Assembly (NCBI GenBank): GCA_018065145.1
Contig: JAGHTW010000158.1
Location: forward strand, 1-63,424
Direction of reading: 5' to 3'
Length of the DNA stretch: 63,424 bases
Origin: Candidatus Prevotella equi
Lineage (GTDB): Bacteria; Bacteroidota; Bacteroidia; Bacteroidales; Bacteroidaceae
In this document: piece by piece, positions 15,153 through 22,302 of the stretch
How positions within the stretch are numbered: the stretch's first letter is position 1
Layout of the letters: each line of letters opens with the position of its first letter
Notes under the pieces: model-generated
Databases searched by the model: none
Seen by the model: the letters and a program-made list of their open reading frames with translations, nothing else
What the model was told of the DNA's origin: nothing
Made by a program: the position numbers and the translations under genes

Positions 15153-17963
15153 TTAGTTTAACGAGAATGCCACAGGTCGCTTTCCGCTGTTGCCTTGCTT
15201 CATTTCTTTACGGATTACCTTGCCCATAATCTTTCCTAGTACCCCATAGCGTGCTGCGTCACAGTTATGCACAAGCATCCCGTTGGCAAAGAATTCATGT
15301 TCGTCTTCTACTTCAAGATTATACACTTCGGCTCTATATCTTTTTATATCTATTACGTCCTCCAATACTTTTTCTGACATTGGTACATTCTGTTGAACAC
15401 GTTTTGTAGGCTCGGTATTTACTTGTTTGAAACGACTTGCCACATACCACACAAACTCTTTCAACCATGTTACAATGCGCATACATGCGCCACTGCTCAT
15501 AGCATCTGGCTGAACAGAATTGCGTTCTTTTACTACCAGGTAAGAATTCTTTCCCACAATACTTGCACGATATTGGTTGCACTGTGTCCCAATGTTTTGC
15601 CCATCGTTCTTTATGGTCTCTTCTTGCGAAACCGAACGATTTAAGTTCTTCTGGATGTTCCCTTCTGAATTTACCGAAGTTATCGTGGATTCGCATGTGG
15701 TCTCCCCGTGATATTGCAACAAGATTTTCAGGACTGTTGTTGAATGTGTCTTCGTCCAAATGATGAACGATATAACCTTTTGGAATATCGCCATTGTAAT
15801 AGTTATAAACGGCGTGGTGCAAAAAGACTTGGTTTTCTTTACCATTTTCGTACCATCTGCATCTATAATATTTATTATTCTTTCCTCGCCTATACAACCT
15901 TCCGTTGAATTCGACAATATAAGACACTTGTCCCCTTTTATCAAATGTTCGTATTTCTTCCAACTCGCATTTGCGTAAATTTTGTGGTCGCTCGTTGCGC
16001 ATAATTCTACCTTCTCTTTGTTAAATACCAATTCTTTTGTAATAACTTCTTTTTCGTCATTATTATAGACTTTCAATACTCGCTTATACCCCTTTCGAGT
16101 CAAAACATAATCACTCGTTGTTATTTCATCAATTCGCTTTTTCCCACATTTCGTTGTAACAAGCGTCTCTCCGATAAAACATGCGTGATTATAAGCATCA
16201 ATAGGCTGCGATATATAATTGCCATTCTTGTCTTTATCCCATGTATAATTACGCAGTTCCTCTTGTAGATTATATGACCTTTTGGTGACATAGATGTGGT
16301 TATAGTCAAGCATCTTTTCTATTCCTGCAAGGATAGACCCCGCACCCTTTACCACTCCGTAGATGATAACACCACCCAACCCTATTTCATCAATCAATCT
16401 TGGGTCGGCACTATCAGCATAGACAAAGGTCGGGTCTTTCTTTAACTCCCTTATAAGGTCAGAAATCAGCATTCCCGTTTGATAGAATTGTTCATCAAGA
16501 TACAAATCAACACCTTCTGCCGTATATACCTCACCGAACTTAACGCAAGCAGAGGGGTCTAGGCTAAACCCAAAATCAAGTCCTCGTCCAACGTTCCTCG
16601 CGTTACTTGGGAACTCATCAACAATGCCCCACTTCTTGAATATGGCACCCTCGGCAACATCTGCCCATCTGCCTATCACGATATGTGCATACTTCTCAGG
16701 GTTCTTCTCCTTCATGTCCCTAACCTCTTTTAAGAACTGCTCACCGCAATGCTCTATGTTGTCAAGGTAGGTCGTATGAATATGGAGCACGTTAGGATGC
16801 GTGCTGATCTGTACCGGCACACCATCAATCATTTCTATCCTATGGGTGTCCTTGATGTATCTCTGGTATATGAAGTGATTGGAATCGGAAGGGTTCATGA
16901 TTACAATGATGCGGTTCTGCAATCCCTTCTGACGGATAGAGAGCATGATAGTATCAAACTCCTGCTCGCTCGTCCATTCCTCTGCCTCGTCCACAACAAA
17001 GGTGGTGATGCCGTGGATAGATTTCAGTTTCGCAGTCTGATTGCCACTTGATGTATTGATACCACGGAACATCACCCTGCTGCCCGTTGACACATTCGTT
17101 ACATCGGTCTTGGTCTTATGGAAATATTTGCTCGTACCATCTGCCTCTATCTTATCCATAAACTCAGGGATAACGGAGATACCTGCCGATACCATAGTGT
17201 AACGGGTGTAGAGTATCTGATGCGCTATGCGCTTACCCTCTGTCTCGCCTAATTCAAAGGTCAGTCTCTCTATGAATGTACCAGTTTGGAACGAGTTATG
17301 GGTTATTGTTGCGTTTCGGGTGAAAAATAAACCACTTTTATCACTGACAGAGATACATCTGCCTACTCGCTTTCCTACGTTCTCAACCCTAATGATGGTC
17401 TTATACTTTTTTGCGAAACTTATGTATGCGTAGAGTTCATTCTTATAACTGAACTTACGGACAAACCTCTTTTGCTCACGGTACATCTGACATTCTAAGT
17501 CCGTTATGCCCTTCTTGATGAAAACAGGACGTCCTTCTTCCTCACGATGACATACCAATGGTGCTGTTGGGTGATAATCATAATATGCCCTATTTGCCTC
17601 ACCAAGTCGCACTTGTTCCTTGCCTTTTAAGTTCTGTGCTTCTGCGACACTGCGCACTCCATTGACATACACCTCCCAAAGGTGCTCTCTTGAACATTCT
17701 ATCTTAGAGCCATCGTCAAATGATATGCGCACATACTCTCGCACCTCTATTGGATGCAGTTGCGTGATGCGTTGCATACCGCCATCTACTGAACAGATAT
17801 ATTCACCCTCTACGAGTAAGGCTATCTTCTTATATCCCCAAGGCGTCAATACGGCTTCATCCAATGGTAGAGCCTTGCCTGAGCTACGACCTCCCGTGAT
17901 AAGGATAATGAATTTGTCCTTATCTTTATACATTGGATAATATACTGGGTGAGTTGTGACCAT
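15153..17963 (-). CDS. terL: Terminase large subunit carrying two inteins
   Basis: 936 aa; without inteins 437 aa, normal for TerL. It is the ATPase and nuclease of the packaging motor. Extein features: Walker A 'GGRSSGK-S' split by intein 1, Walker B 'FVVDEAEEW', coupling motif 'IVIMNPSDSNHF', then the RNase H-like nuclease with Asp in 'GLDFGFSLDPSACVKF', Asp in 'VYADSADPRLIDE' and 'DAYNHA-CDAARYG', split by intein 2. Both inteins sit in active-site motifs. The mature protein depends on correct splicing of both. Downstream of ParB and probable TerS in one operon. Confidence 0.93.
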   Translation of the reverse strand: MVTTHPVYYPMYKDKDKFIILITGGRSSGKALPLDEAVLTPWGYKKIALLVEGEYICSVDGGMQRITQLHPIEVREYVRISFDDGSKIECSREHLWEVYVNGVRSVAEAQNLKGKEQVRLGEANRAYYDYHPTAPLVCHREEEGRPVFIKKGITDLECQMYREQKRFVRKFSYKNELYAYISFAKKYKTIIRVENVGKRVGRCISVSDKSGLFFTRNATITHNSFQTGTFIERLTFELGETEGKRIAHQILYTRYTMVSAGISVIPEFMDKIEADGTSKYFHKTKTDVTNVSTGSRVMFRGINTSSGNQTAKLKSIHGITTFVVDEAEEWTSEQEFDTIMLSIRQKGLQNRIIVIMNPSDSNHFIYQRYIKDTHRIEMIDGVPVQISTHPNVLHIHTTYLDNIEHCGEQFLKEVRDMKEKNPEKYAHIVIGRWADVAEGAIFKKWGIVDEFPSNARNVGRGLDFGFSLDPSACVKFGEVYTAEGVDLYLDEQFYQTGMLISDLIRELKKDPTFVYADSADPRLIDEIGLGGVIIYGVVKGAGSILAGIEKMLDYNHIYVTKRSYNLQEELRNYTWDKDKNGNYISQPIDAYNHACFIGETLVTTKCGKKRIDEITTSDYVLTRKGYKRVLKVYNNDEKEVITKELVFNKEKVELCATSDHKIYANASWKKYEHLIKGDKCLILSNSTEGCIGEERIINIIDADGTKMVKKTKSFCTTPFITITMAIFQKVISFIIWTKTHSTTVLKILLQYHGETTCESTITSVNSEGNIQKNLNRSVSQEETIKNDGQNIGTQCNQYRASIVGKNSYLVVKERNSVQPDAMSSGACMRIVTWLKEFVWYVASRFKQVNTEPTKRVQQNVPMSEKVLEDVIDIKRYRAEVYNLEVEDEHEFFANGMLVHNCDAARYGVLGKIMGKVIRKEMKQGNSGKRPVAFSLN
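15264..16181 (-). mobile_element. TerL intein 2 (nuclease motif), with an out-of-frame HNH gene inside
   Basis: Residues 595-900 (306 aa). Block A 'CFIGETLVTTKCGKKRIDEI', block B 'LCATSDHKIYA', block F/G 'VYNLEVEDEHEFFANGMLVH' then N, followed by +1 Cys901. The splicing blocks are all in the terL frame, but the centre of the intein in that frame looks like no known protein because the endonuclease there is encoded in another frame (15334-16002). Confidence 0.9.
15334..16002 (-). CDS. HNH homing endonuclease overlapping the TerL intein in another frame
   Basis: 222 aa, shifted by one base relative to terL. The HNH core is clear: 'GYIVHHLDEDTFNNSPENLV' then 'AISRGDHMRIHDN'. C-terminal zinc knuckles follow: 'CKYCGKEF', 'FCSARCYEQW', 'CVVCGKSF' and 'TCSTEC'. 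It starts inside intein block B and stops just before block F, so nested coding exploits nearly the whole intein centre. How it is translated (internal start at 16002 or frameshifting) cannot be told from sequence. Confidence 0.85.
   Translation of the reverse strand: MRNERPQNLRKCELEEIRTFDKRGQVSYIVEFNGRLYRRGKNNKYYRCRWYENGKENQVFLHHAVYNYYNGDIPKGYIVHHLDEDTFNNSPENLVAISRGDHMRIHDNFGKFRREHPEELKSFGFARRDHKERWAKHWDTVQPISCKYCGKEFLPGSKRTQFCSARCYEQWRMYAHCNMVERVCVVCGKSFQTSKYRAYKTCSTECTNVRKSIGGRNRYKKI
17295..17873 (-). mobile_element. TerL intein 1 (Walker A), class 3-type mini-intein
   Basis: Residues 31-223 (193 aa) between GGRSSGK and SFQTG. It begins with Ala ('ALPLDEAVLTPWGYKKI') rather than Cys or Ser, and carries the Trp-Cys-Thr set expected of class 3 inteins: Trp two residues after the block B His ('SREHLWEV'), Cys in block F ('GRCISVSD') and Thr just before the terminal His-Asn ('ITHN'). 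No recognisable homing-endonuclease domain. Splicing restores the ATP-binding loop. Confidence 0.85.
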
Positions 17964-18036
17964 GTTTCGTTTAATTGTAAACGTATGTTAAAAGAAAAGT
18001 GTTAGAATAAGGCTGATTTTTGTCTCGGCTCGGAGA

Positions 18037-18056
18037 TTTTTGAGACAACTCAAAAA
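18037..18056. terminator. Perfect 8-bp hairpin upstream of terL
   Basis: TTTTTGAG-ACAA-CTCAAAAA forms a perfect stem with A/T ends on both strands. It lies between the tRNA and terL in the packaging operon, so it may be a leaky terminator or processing site. Confidence 0.5.
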
Positions 18057-18105
18057 TATTTTTACACTTTTTCACATATCAGTACGTTGTAATTGTTAAT
18101 TTTTG

Positions 18106-18178
18106 TTGCGGGAGGTGGACTCGAACCACCGTTCTCTTGGTTATGAGCCGAGCGAGTTGACCACTTCTCCATCCCGCG
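18106..18178 (-). tRNA. tRNA-Met (CAT), initiator-like
   Basis: Minus strand: acceptor CGCGGGA against TCCCGCA leaves an unpaired C1-A72, a hallmark of bacterial initiator tRNA. The anticodon loop is CTCATAA and the T arm GGTGG-TTCGAGT-CCACC. The anticodon stem (CTCGG/CCAAG) has only two of the three G-C pairs of host initiator tRNA and one C-A mismatch. No CCA encoded. Confidence 0.8.
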
Positions 18179-18195
18179 TTATATATAATATGTGG

Positions 18196-18861
18196 TTATT
18201 CTGTACTCTCTACTACTGAATCAGCATCAGTGTCTTCTTCCTTGGCATCAAGCAACTCCTTATCCAACCACGATGTGATGTCAACACCTTTCTTTACCTT
18301 CGCGGGGGTAGGGGCATTGTAAGGGTTCTCCTCTTCCTCTATTCCCATTTCACGCTTGCGCCACTCCGGGTCATGGTGTTTCAACCAAAGGGATAGTGCT
18401 TGCATATTAGGTGCAAGTCCACTCGTTACCTCTGTGGTCTGTATCTCTTCGTTATCTGTCAGTTCTCCGTCTATACGCAGTCTCTTCTTGACTACTGTCT
18501 TGCTCGTAACTGTCTTGTTTCCAAGTGCTGTAGCGAGATATGTAGCCTTGACAATCCTGTTGGTATCGAGGCGCGCGCCCATCAAAACTTGACGGATGGC
18601 AGAGCCTCTCCGTTCGTTCTCTTCATCAGTCCAACACTCATATTTCCCATTCTTCATTGAGTTGAAGTTTGTTGGGTCTATGTTGGGACCATATTTAATA
18701 ATGTGTCCCTGTGAGTCTTTTTCTGTGAGAACGGCTTTCAGTCCTACTGCTATCTCGTCATCTGATGCTCCGTTCTTTGCGAGTACCTTTATGGCATCAT
18801 AGAATTCGGGTGCATCGTAGTTATATGCTGGTTTCAGTCCACCTGTATGTTTTACCGCCAT
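18196..18861 (-). CDS. Probable terminase small subunit
   Basis: 221 aa. It lies directly upstream of terL (apart from the tRNA) and downstream of the ParB-like gene, the standard position for TerS. The first 60 residues are helical ('FYDAIKVLAKNGASDDEIAV'), compatible with a DNA-binding HTH domain; the tail is acidic ('DAKEEDTDADSVVESTE'). No diagnostic motif, so the call rests mainly on context. Confidence 0.55.
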   Translation of the reverse strand: MAVKHTGGLKPAYNYDAPEFYDAIKVLAKNGASDDEIAVGLKAVLTEKDSQGHIIKYGPNIDPTNFNSMKNGKYECWTDEENERRGSAIRQVLMGARLDTNRIVKATYLATALGNKTVTSKTVVKKRLRIDGELTDNEEIQTTEVTSGLAPNMQALSLWLKHHDPEWRKREMGIEEEENPYNAPTPAKVKKGVDITSWLDKELLDAKEEDTDADSVVESTE

Positions 18862-18883
18862 AGCATTTCATCGCTTGTTAGGT

Positions 18884-19711
18884 TTACTCATCATCGTCTA
18901 TGCCCTCCAGTCTTTTTTCAAAGTCCTCGCCTTTGATGAATTTCTGTGTAGGGTCATATCCGAATCTTTGACAGAACAGTGCTTTGTTTTCCCATGTATC
19001 AAAAGAGAGCATAAAGTACGCTTCCATATTGCCCGCCTTTTCTATTGCTGCCTCTCTGACCTGAGCCTTGACATCTTTCATGTGTTGCGTCTTTTCGTCT
19101 TGGGTCATAGCTGGTTGTTGTGCAAGCAAATGTTCTTTCTCTGCCGCCTTGATGGCTTCACGTTCTGCCTTGCGCTCTGCTACCTCTTGCTGATGTTCTT
19201 CGTTTACCTCAAACATCATTTCTTCGAGTTCGTTAGCCATGTTCGTTTCTTCATCGGAACGGAAAACTACATCAAGTCCTATCATTGACAGGTCTGCCTC
19301 TGTCAGTCCTGCGTCCTTGTAGTCTATGTCTGGCACTACCTCACGCAGTTTGTCCCAATCGAACGAACCGCCTACGTTTTGGTTGTTAAGGGTAAGGTTA
19401 AGTGTCTTTTCTGCTTTGAGGTCTATGTCAACCATTTCTACACGCAGAAGGTAGTCATTCTCCTTTGTGTCAGGGTTGTATTTGTTGAGTTCATCAAGAA
19501 TATCTACTTTCTGATGACCGCCAACGATGGTATTGCCCGTCTGCTTATTAACTACGATACCGCCTACGATACCATTCTTTTTGATAGAGCGTTTCAGTGC
19601 CTTGCGCCCTTCGTCAGAAATGATGCGTGGGTTATATTCTGCCGGGTGTATTTCGGAGCGTTGTATCTCCACCACCTCACTATAGGTGAAATACTTGTTT
19701 ATATCTGCCAT
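18884..19711 (-). CDS. ParB/sulfiredoxin-like nuclease-domain protein
   Basis: 275 aa. ParB-like N-terminal domain: 'IHPAEYNPRIISDEGRKALK' then 'SIKKNGIVGGIVVNKQTGNT' and 'IVGGHQKVDIL'. The C-terminal half is a Glu/Lys coiled coil rich in Gln and Ala. ParB-like proteins next to terminase are common in phages; with the PAPS-reductase-like gene at 22295 the pair recalls IbrB/IbrA. First gene of the leftward packaging operon, under a TAACTTTG promoter and the palindrome at 19784. Confidence 0.8.
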   Translation of the reverse strand: MADINKYFTYSEVVEIQRSEIHPAEYNPRIISDEGRKALKRSIKKNGIVGGIVVNKQTGNTIVGGHQKVDILDELNKYNPDTKENDYLLRVEMVDIDLKAEKTLNLTLNNQNVGGSFDWDKLREVVPDIDYKDAGLTEADLSMIGLDVVFRSDEETNMANELEEMMFEVNEEHQQEVAERKAEREAIKAAEKEHLLAQQPAMTQDEKTQHMKDVKAQVREAAIEKAGNMEAYFMLSFDTWENKALFCQRFGYDPTQKFIKGEDFEKRLEGIDDDE

Positions 19712-19733
19712 AAAGATTGAAGTTTTAACTCTG

Positions 19734-19852
19734 CAAAGTTACGGCTTTCCATAGGAAAAACATAATGATTTTCTGTCTTATTCTTCACTAAATCATTTAG
19801 TGAAAGATTAATTTCTGAATTGCGTTGGGGGGGGTAATTTTGAGTAACTTTG
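19734..19852. promoter_or_regulatory. Divergent late-type promoters around a shared palindrome, with a G8 tract
   Basis: Leftward -7 box TAACTTTG (19734-19741, minus) and rightward -7 box TAACTTTG (19845-19852, plus) flank the palindrome TTCACTAA-5-TTAGTGAA at 19784-19804. The palindrome is 42 nt from the left box and 40 nt from the right box. A run of eight G (19827-19834) lies in the rightward spacer, right after a TTG that could be the -33 element, so its length would change promoter geometry. Confidence 0.7.
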
Positions 19853-19885
19853 CAGTATGTTTAATCATTAGAATATTCAAGATAT

Positions 19886-20326
19886 ATGGCAAGAAGAAAT
19901 AATCCGTCACGTTATGCACAACGAATGTACGAGACACAACTTGACAAGGAGATTCGTGAGCGTGAGGTTAGACAACGAGGCACGAAGTCTCCTAATGAGA
20001 TAATGCAACAATACAGACGCATAGCACAAAATTCAGATGGCTTGCGTACTGCAAGAGCAAAAGAGATTATGCAACGTTATATAGGAAACATTGCAGGACC
20101 TAATGGATGGGGACAAGGTGCAGAAGGTGCAATGAACCTGTTACGCAATGGAGGTAATATGCGGGTACCTCGCTCAGTTTATATGGGTACTTCAGCGAAG
20201 GGTGCTGGAGGTAATGGTTTGTCCCCATATAACGGCTATGAACATGGAGGTATAAGGGCTTTCGCCCCAAGCAGTGTTGTTAAGGGATTGTCCACTGCGT
20301 CTAAAGCTGCAGGTGGTGCAGGATAA
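19886..20326 (+). CDS. Glycine-tail family protein A, 146 aa
   Basis: Small basic protein. Shared family features: N-terminus 'MARRNNPSRYAQRMYE', a helix 'NEIMQQYRRIAQNSDGLRTA' followed by 'IMQRYIGNIAG', then 'VPRSVYMGTSAKGAGGNG' and the end 'SKAAGGAG'. Compared with siblings it has an extra 40-residue segment between the YMGTSA motif and the tail. Divergent from the packaging operon and probably driven by the G8-containing promoter. Function unknown; co-regulation suggests a virion role. Confidence 0.7.
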   Translation: MARRNNPSRYAQRMYETQLDKEIREREVRQRGTKSPNEIMQQYRRIAQNSDGLRTARAKEIMQRYIGNIAGPNGWGQGAEGAMNLLRNGGNMRVPRSVYMGTSAKGAGGNGLSPYNGYEHGGIRAFAPSSVVKGLSTASKAAGGAG

Positions 20327-20354
20327 CTTTTTTGAAAGATTTTCATCAATTTAT

Positions 20355-20460
20355 TTGGTAGTTTCAGAAAATATTCGTATCTTTGCAACAAATAAGAGTG
20401 TAACGAGTACGGCCCGCCGCCCGCAATAAGGGTACAGAGACCTTCGTTACGCTTTTATTT
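20355..20460 (+). ncRNA. Putative small structured RNA
   Basis: A plus-strand promoter is visible (TTTG at 20355-20358, 20-nt gap, TATCTTTG at 20379-20386). The predicted transcript from about 20393 folds into a long outer stem, GTAACGA (20400) with TCGTTAC (20444) extended by G-U and A-U pairs, and an inner GTAC/GTAC stem enclosing the GC-rich GGCCCGCCGCCCGC. It ends in CTTTTATTTTG. No start codon. It overlaps the 3' end of the nuclease gene on the other strand; it could instead be only a bidirectional terminator. Confidence 0.45.
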
Positions 20461-21013
20461 TGTCTGTGAACGAATATATTCCAAACCTTGTTGTATGTCC
20501 TTTTCTGTATTCTGCAACATTTATATACAACGTTTTTCCTTTGTATTTGGTCTTAAAGTAATGAAATTGCTTTATGTACTGATGTTCTTTCTTTGTCTTG
20601 TCATCTGGTGCGCTTTTTACGTAACTACTTTTCTTTAACAACTGAGGAATATGCATCATTGCTGGCATATCAAAAACTTTTGTTCTTGTAGAACTTGTTG
20701 CATCTGAAAAGATATGCTCATTTAATTTCCTTATAAAGACAATCTTTATCCTGTCCCTGAATTTGTATCTTGTTACATCATCACTTCCATCCTTTGCACC
20801 GATAAGTTTAGTCATTTCAAAATTCTTGTATTTCTCGTTCAAGTAATCAAGATATTTGTGACGCTGTATAGAAGATGCAGAGTTACTACGTTCTTCCGTA
20901 TTAACTGTTAAGTTTTTTGTGTATTTGCGGACATCATTTTCAAGGCTAATCAAACTCGACCTTTCGCTTGCTTTTAATCTTAGCCCTGCCTGTGCACCAC
21001 CGTCTCCGTTCAT
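20447..21013 (-). CDS. PBECR-type (barnase-EndoU-colicin E5/D-RelE-like) nuclease-domain protein
   Basis: 188 aa. The last 60 residues match the pattern of phage BECR-fold nuclease domains: 'MPAMMHIPQLLKKSSYVKSA', then 'IKQFHYFKTKYKGKTLYINV' and 'TRFGIYSFTDKIKA'. Such domains are usually attached to phage polyvalent proteins thought to be delivered with the genome and are predicted to cut RNA. Here it stands alone behind three glycine-tail genes. Catalytic residues were not assigned. Confidence 0.6.
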   Translation of the reverse strand: MNGDGGAQAGLRLKASERSSLISLENDVRKYTKNLTVNTEERSNSASSIQRHKYLDYLNEKYKNFEMTKLIGAKDGSDDVTRYKFRDRIKIVFIRKLNEHIFSDATSSTRTKVFDMPAMMHIPQLLKKSSYVKSAPDDKTKKEHQYIKQFHYFKTKYKGKTLYINVAEYRKGHTTRFGIYSFTDKIKA

Positions 21014-21105
21014 ATTTATAGTATTTTAATAAAGGGATGTGCAGTATTACCTCCACACCCCTAACGTTGTTATCCTTCAATCTTTCACCTTGTAGTGAAT
21101 ATGTC

Positions 21106-21414
21106 TTACCCTGCGCCACCTGCAGCTTGTGCTGATGTCCCCATATATTGAGAACGTGTGTATCTCTGATTCTGTACATCATCCCATGAGCCTCTGTTAT
21201 TCCTAACATCTTGTGCATATCTCTCCACTGCATTTTTGTGCTGTTGAGTTTTGGAGATATTGTCACTATACCTGTTCAAAGCGTTCAATATCCTGTCGGA
21301 ACGCTGACGCATTGTTGTGGTATGTAGTCCAGGGTCACGAGTGGTAAGCTGCCCCAATACCCTGAAATATTGGTTGTATATCTCACCCCTTGATTTTGTT
21401 CTTTCTCTTGCCAT
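21106..21414 (-). CDS. Glycine-tail family protein B, 102 aa
   Basis: 'MARERTKSRGEIYNQYFRVL' then 'RSDRILNALNRYSDNISK', then 'RYTRSQYMGTSAQAAGGAG' at the extreme C-terminus. Aligns with A, D and E at both ends and in the central RxxRxLNAxxRY helix. Third gene of the D-C-B-nuclease operon; GAAAGGAAAG precedes the start. Confidence 0.7.
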   Translation of the reverse strand: MARERTKSRGEIYNQYFRVLGQLTTRDPGLHTTTMRQRSDRILNALNRYSDNISKTQQHKNAVERYAQDVRNNRGSWDDVQNQRYTRSQYMGTSAQAAGGAG

Positions 21415-21429
21415 ATCGCTTTCCTTTCT

Positions 21430-21927
21430 TTAACCTGTTGCAAGACCTAATGAGCCAGTAGAGCCACCACCAGCACCGTGCATACGATTATATTCTGCTT
21501 GTGTCATCTGACCAGCATCTAACATTGCACGTGCCACTGTTTCGGTCATATTGTTAAAACCTTTCTTGACATCATACTCACGCTGACGACGGGTTGCAGT
21601 CTGTGAACGTCCTGACTGACGAACGGTGTTGCCATTCTCGTCCTTTTCCGTCATAGTCCATGTACGTGCGCCCTTGGTGTTGTTACTACCCTCTACTGCG
21701 AGTTTTCCGCTACGTGTGCTTGTGCTACCCTTGGTGAACTGCTTGGTCTCTGGGTCATAGCCTTGGTTCTTTGCACCACCTGAGGTGTATGCTTGGTTAC
21801 GGTTCTTCGCTCCACCTTGCAGATTGGTCTGCTTGGCGTTGACATGTCTTACCTTTGTGCCAGCCTTCTTCATCTTGTCAGACAAAGACTGCATGGACTT
21901 CATTGTCATTTTTTGTCTTCTTGCCAT
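21430..21927 (-). CDS. Glycine-tail family protein C, 165 aa
   Basis: Start at 21927 ('MARRQKMTMKSMQSLSDKMK') after GGAGG. Very basic, Asn/Gly/Thr-rich, probably disordered in the middle. The last 45 residues are nearly the same as in protein F: 'NNMTETVARAMLDAGQMTQA' then 'EYNRMHGAGGGSTGSLGLAT' plus a final Gly. Paralogue of F; operon partner of D and B. Confidence 0.7.
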   Translation of the reverse strand: MARRQKMTMKSMQSLSDKMKKAGTKVRHVNAKQTNLQGGAKNRNQAYTSGGAKNQGYDPETKQFTKGSTSTRSGKLAVEGSNNTKGARTWTMTEKDENGNTVRQSGRSQTATRRQREYDVKKGFNNMTETVARAMLDAGQMTQAEYNRMHGAGGGSTGSLGLATG

Positions 21928-21931
21928 AATT

Positions 21932-22204
21932 TTATCCTCCATTCGTTCCCATGTATGTACTGCGTGAGAACTTCTTTTGTTTCACATTGCGCATAGCCTT
22001 ATCAAACACCACCGATGATGCAGAACGGCTTAATGCATCATTCTTTGCATTCTGAAATGTCTTGGTGTCCCTGATATTCTGCGTATATCTCTGCGCTGCG
22101 TTCAATACACGCTGATAGCGGGCATCACTGAGACTTCCATCACCAACAATCCTTGTGAATTGTTTCACGATGTCGGCATACGATTTCCTTCTGTTTACTG
22201 CCAT
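21932..22204 (-). CDS. Glycine-tail family protein D, 90 aa
   Basis: Start at 22204 ('MAVNRRKSYADIVKQFTRIV') rather than 22234. Central 'ARYQRVLNAAQRYTQNIRD' aligns with protein B, and the C-terminus is 'FSRSTYMGTNGG'. First gene of its operon; promoter TACCTTTG at 22232-22239 and the palindrome at 22282-22302 lie upstream. Confidence 0.7.
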   Translation of the reverse strand: MAVNRRKSYADIVKQFTRIVGDGSLSDARYQRVLNAAQRYTQNIRDTKTFQNAKNDALSRSASSVVFDKAMRNVKQKKFSRSTYMGTNGG

Positions 22205-22231
22205 TGTATCTTCAATTCCGTTTAACAAATA

Positions 22232-22302
22232 CAAAGGTAGTGATTATCCATAGATCTGTTTATGCAATGACAAAATATTGGTTCACTAAATGGTTTAATG
22301 AA
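22232..22302 (-). promoter_or_regulatory. Late-type promoter plus palindrome upstream of protein D
   Basis: -7 box TACCTTTG (22232-22239, minus). Palindrome TTCACTAA-5-TTAATGAA at 22282-22302, leaving 42 nt to the -7 box. No good -33 TTTG at the normal distance, which fits an activator-dependent promoter. Confidence 0.65.

Noticed and set aside
12340..18178. Stop-codon recoding by phage suppressor tRNAs
   Set aside because: The two tRNAs have anticodons TTG and CAT, neither reading a stop, and genes use all three stops normally.
20946..21266. A 106-codon minus-strand frame
   Set aside because: It overlaps protein B and the nuclease gene in another frame and shows no family features.
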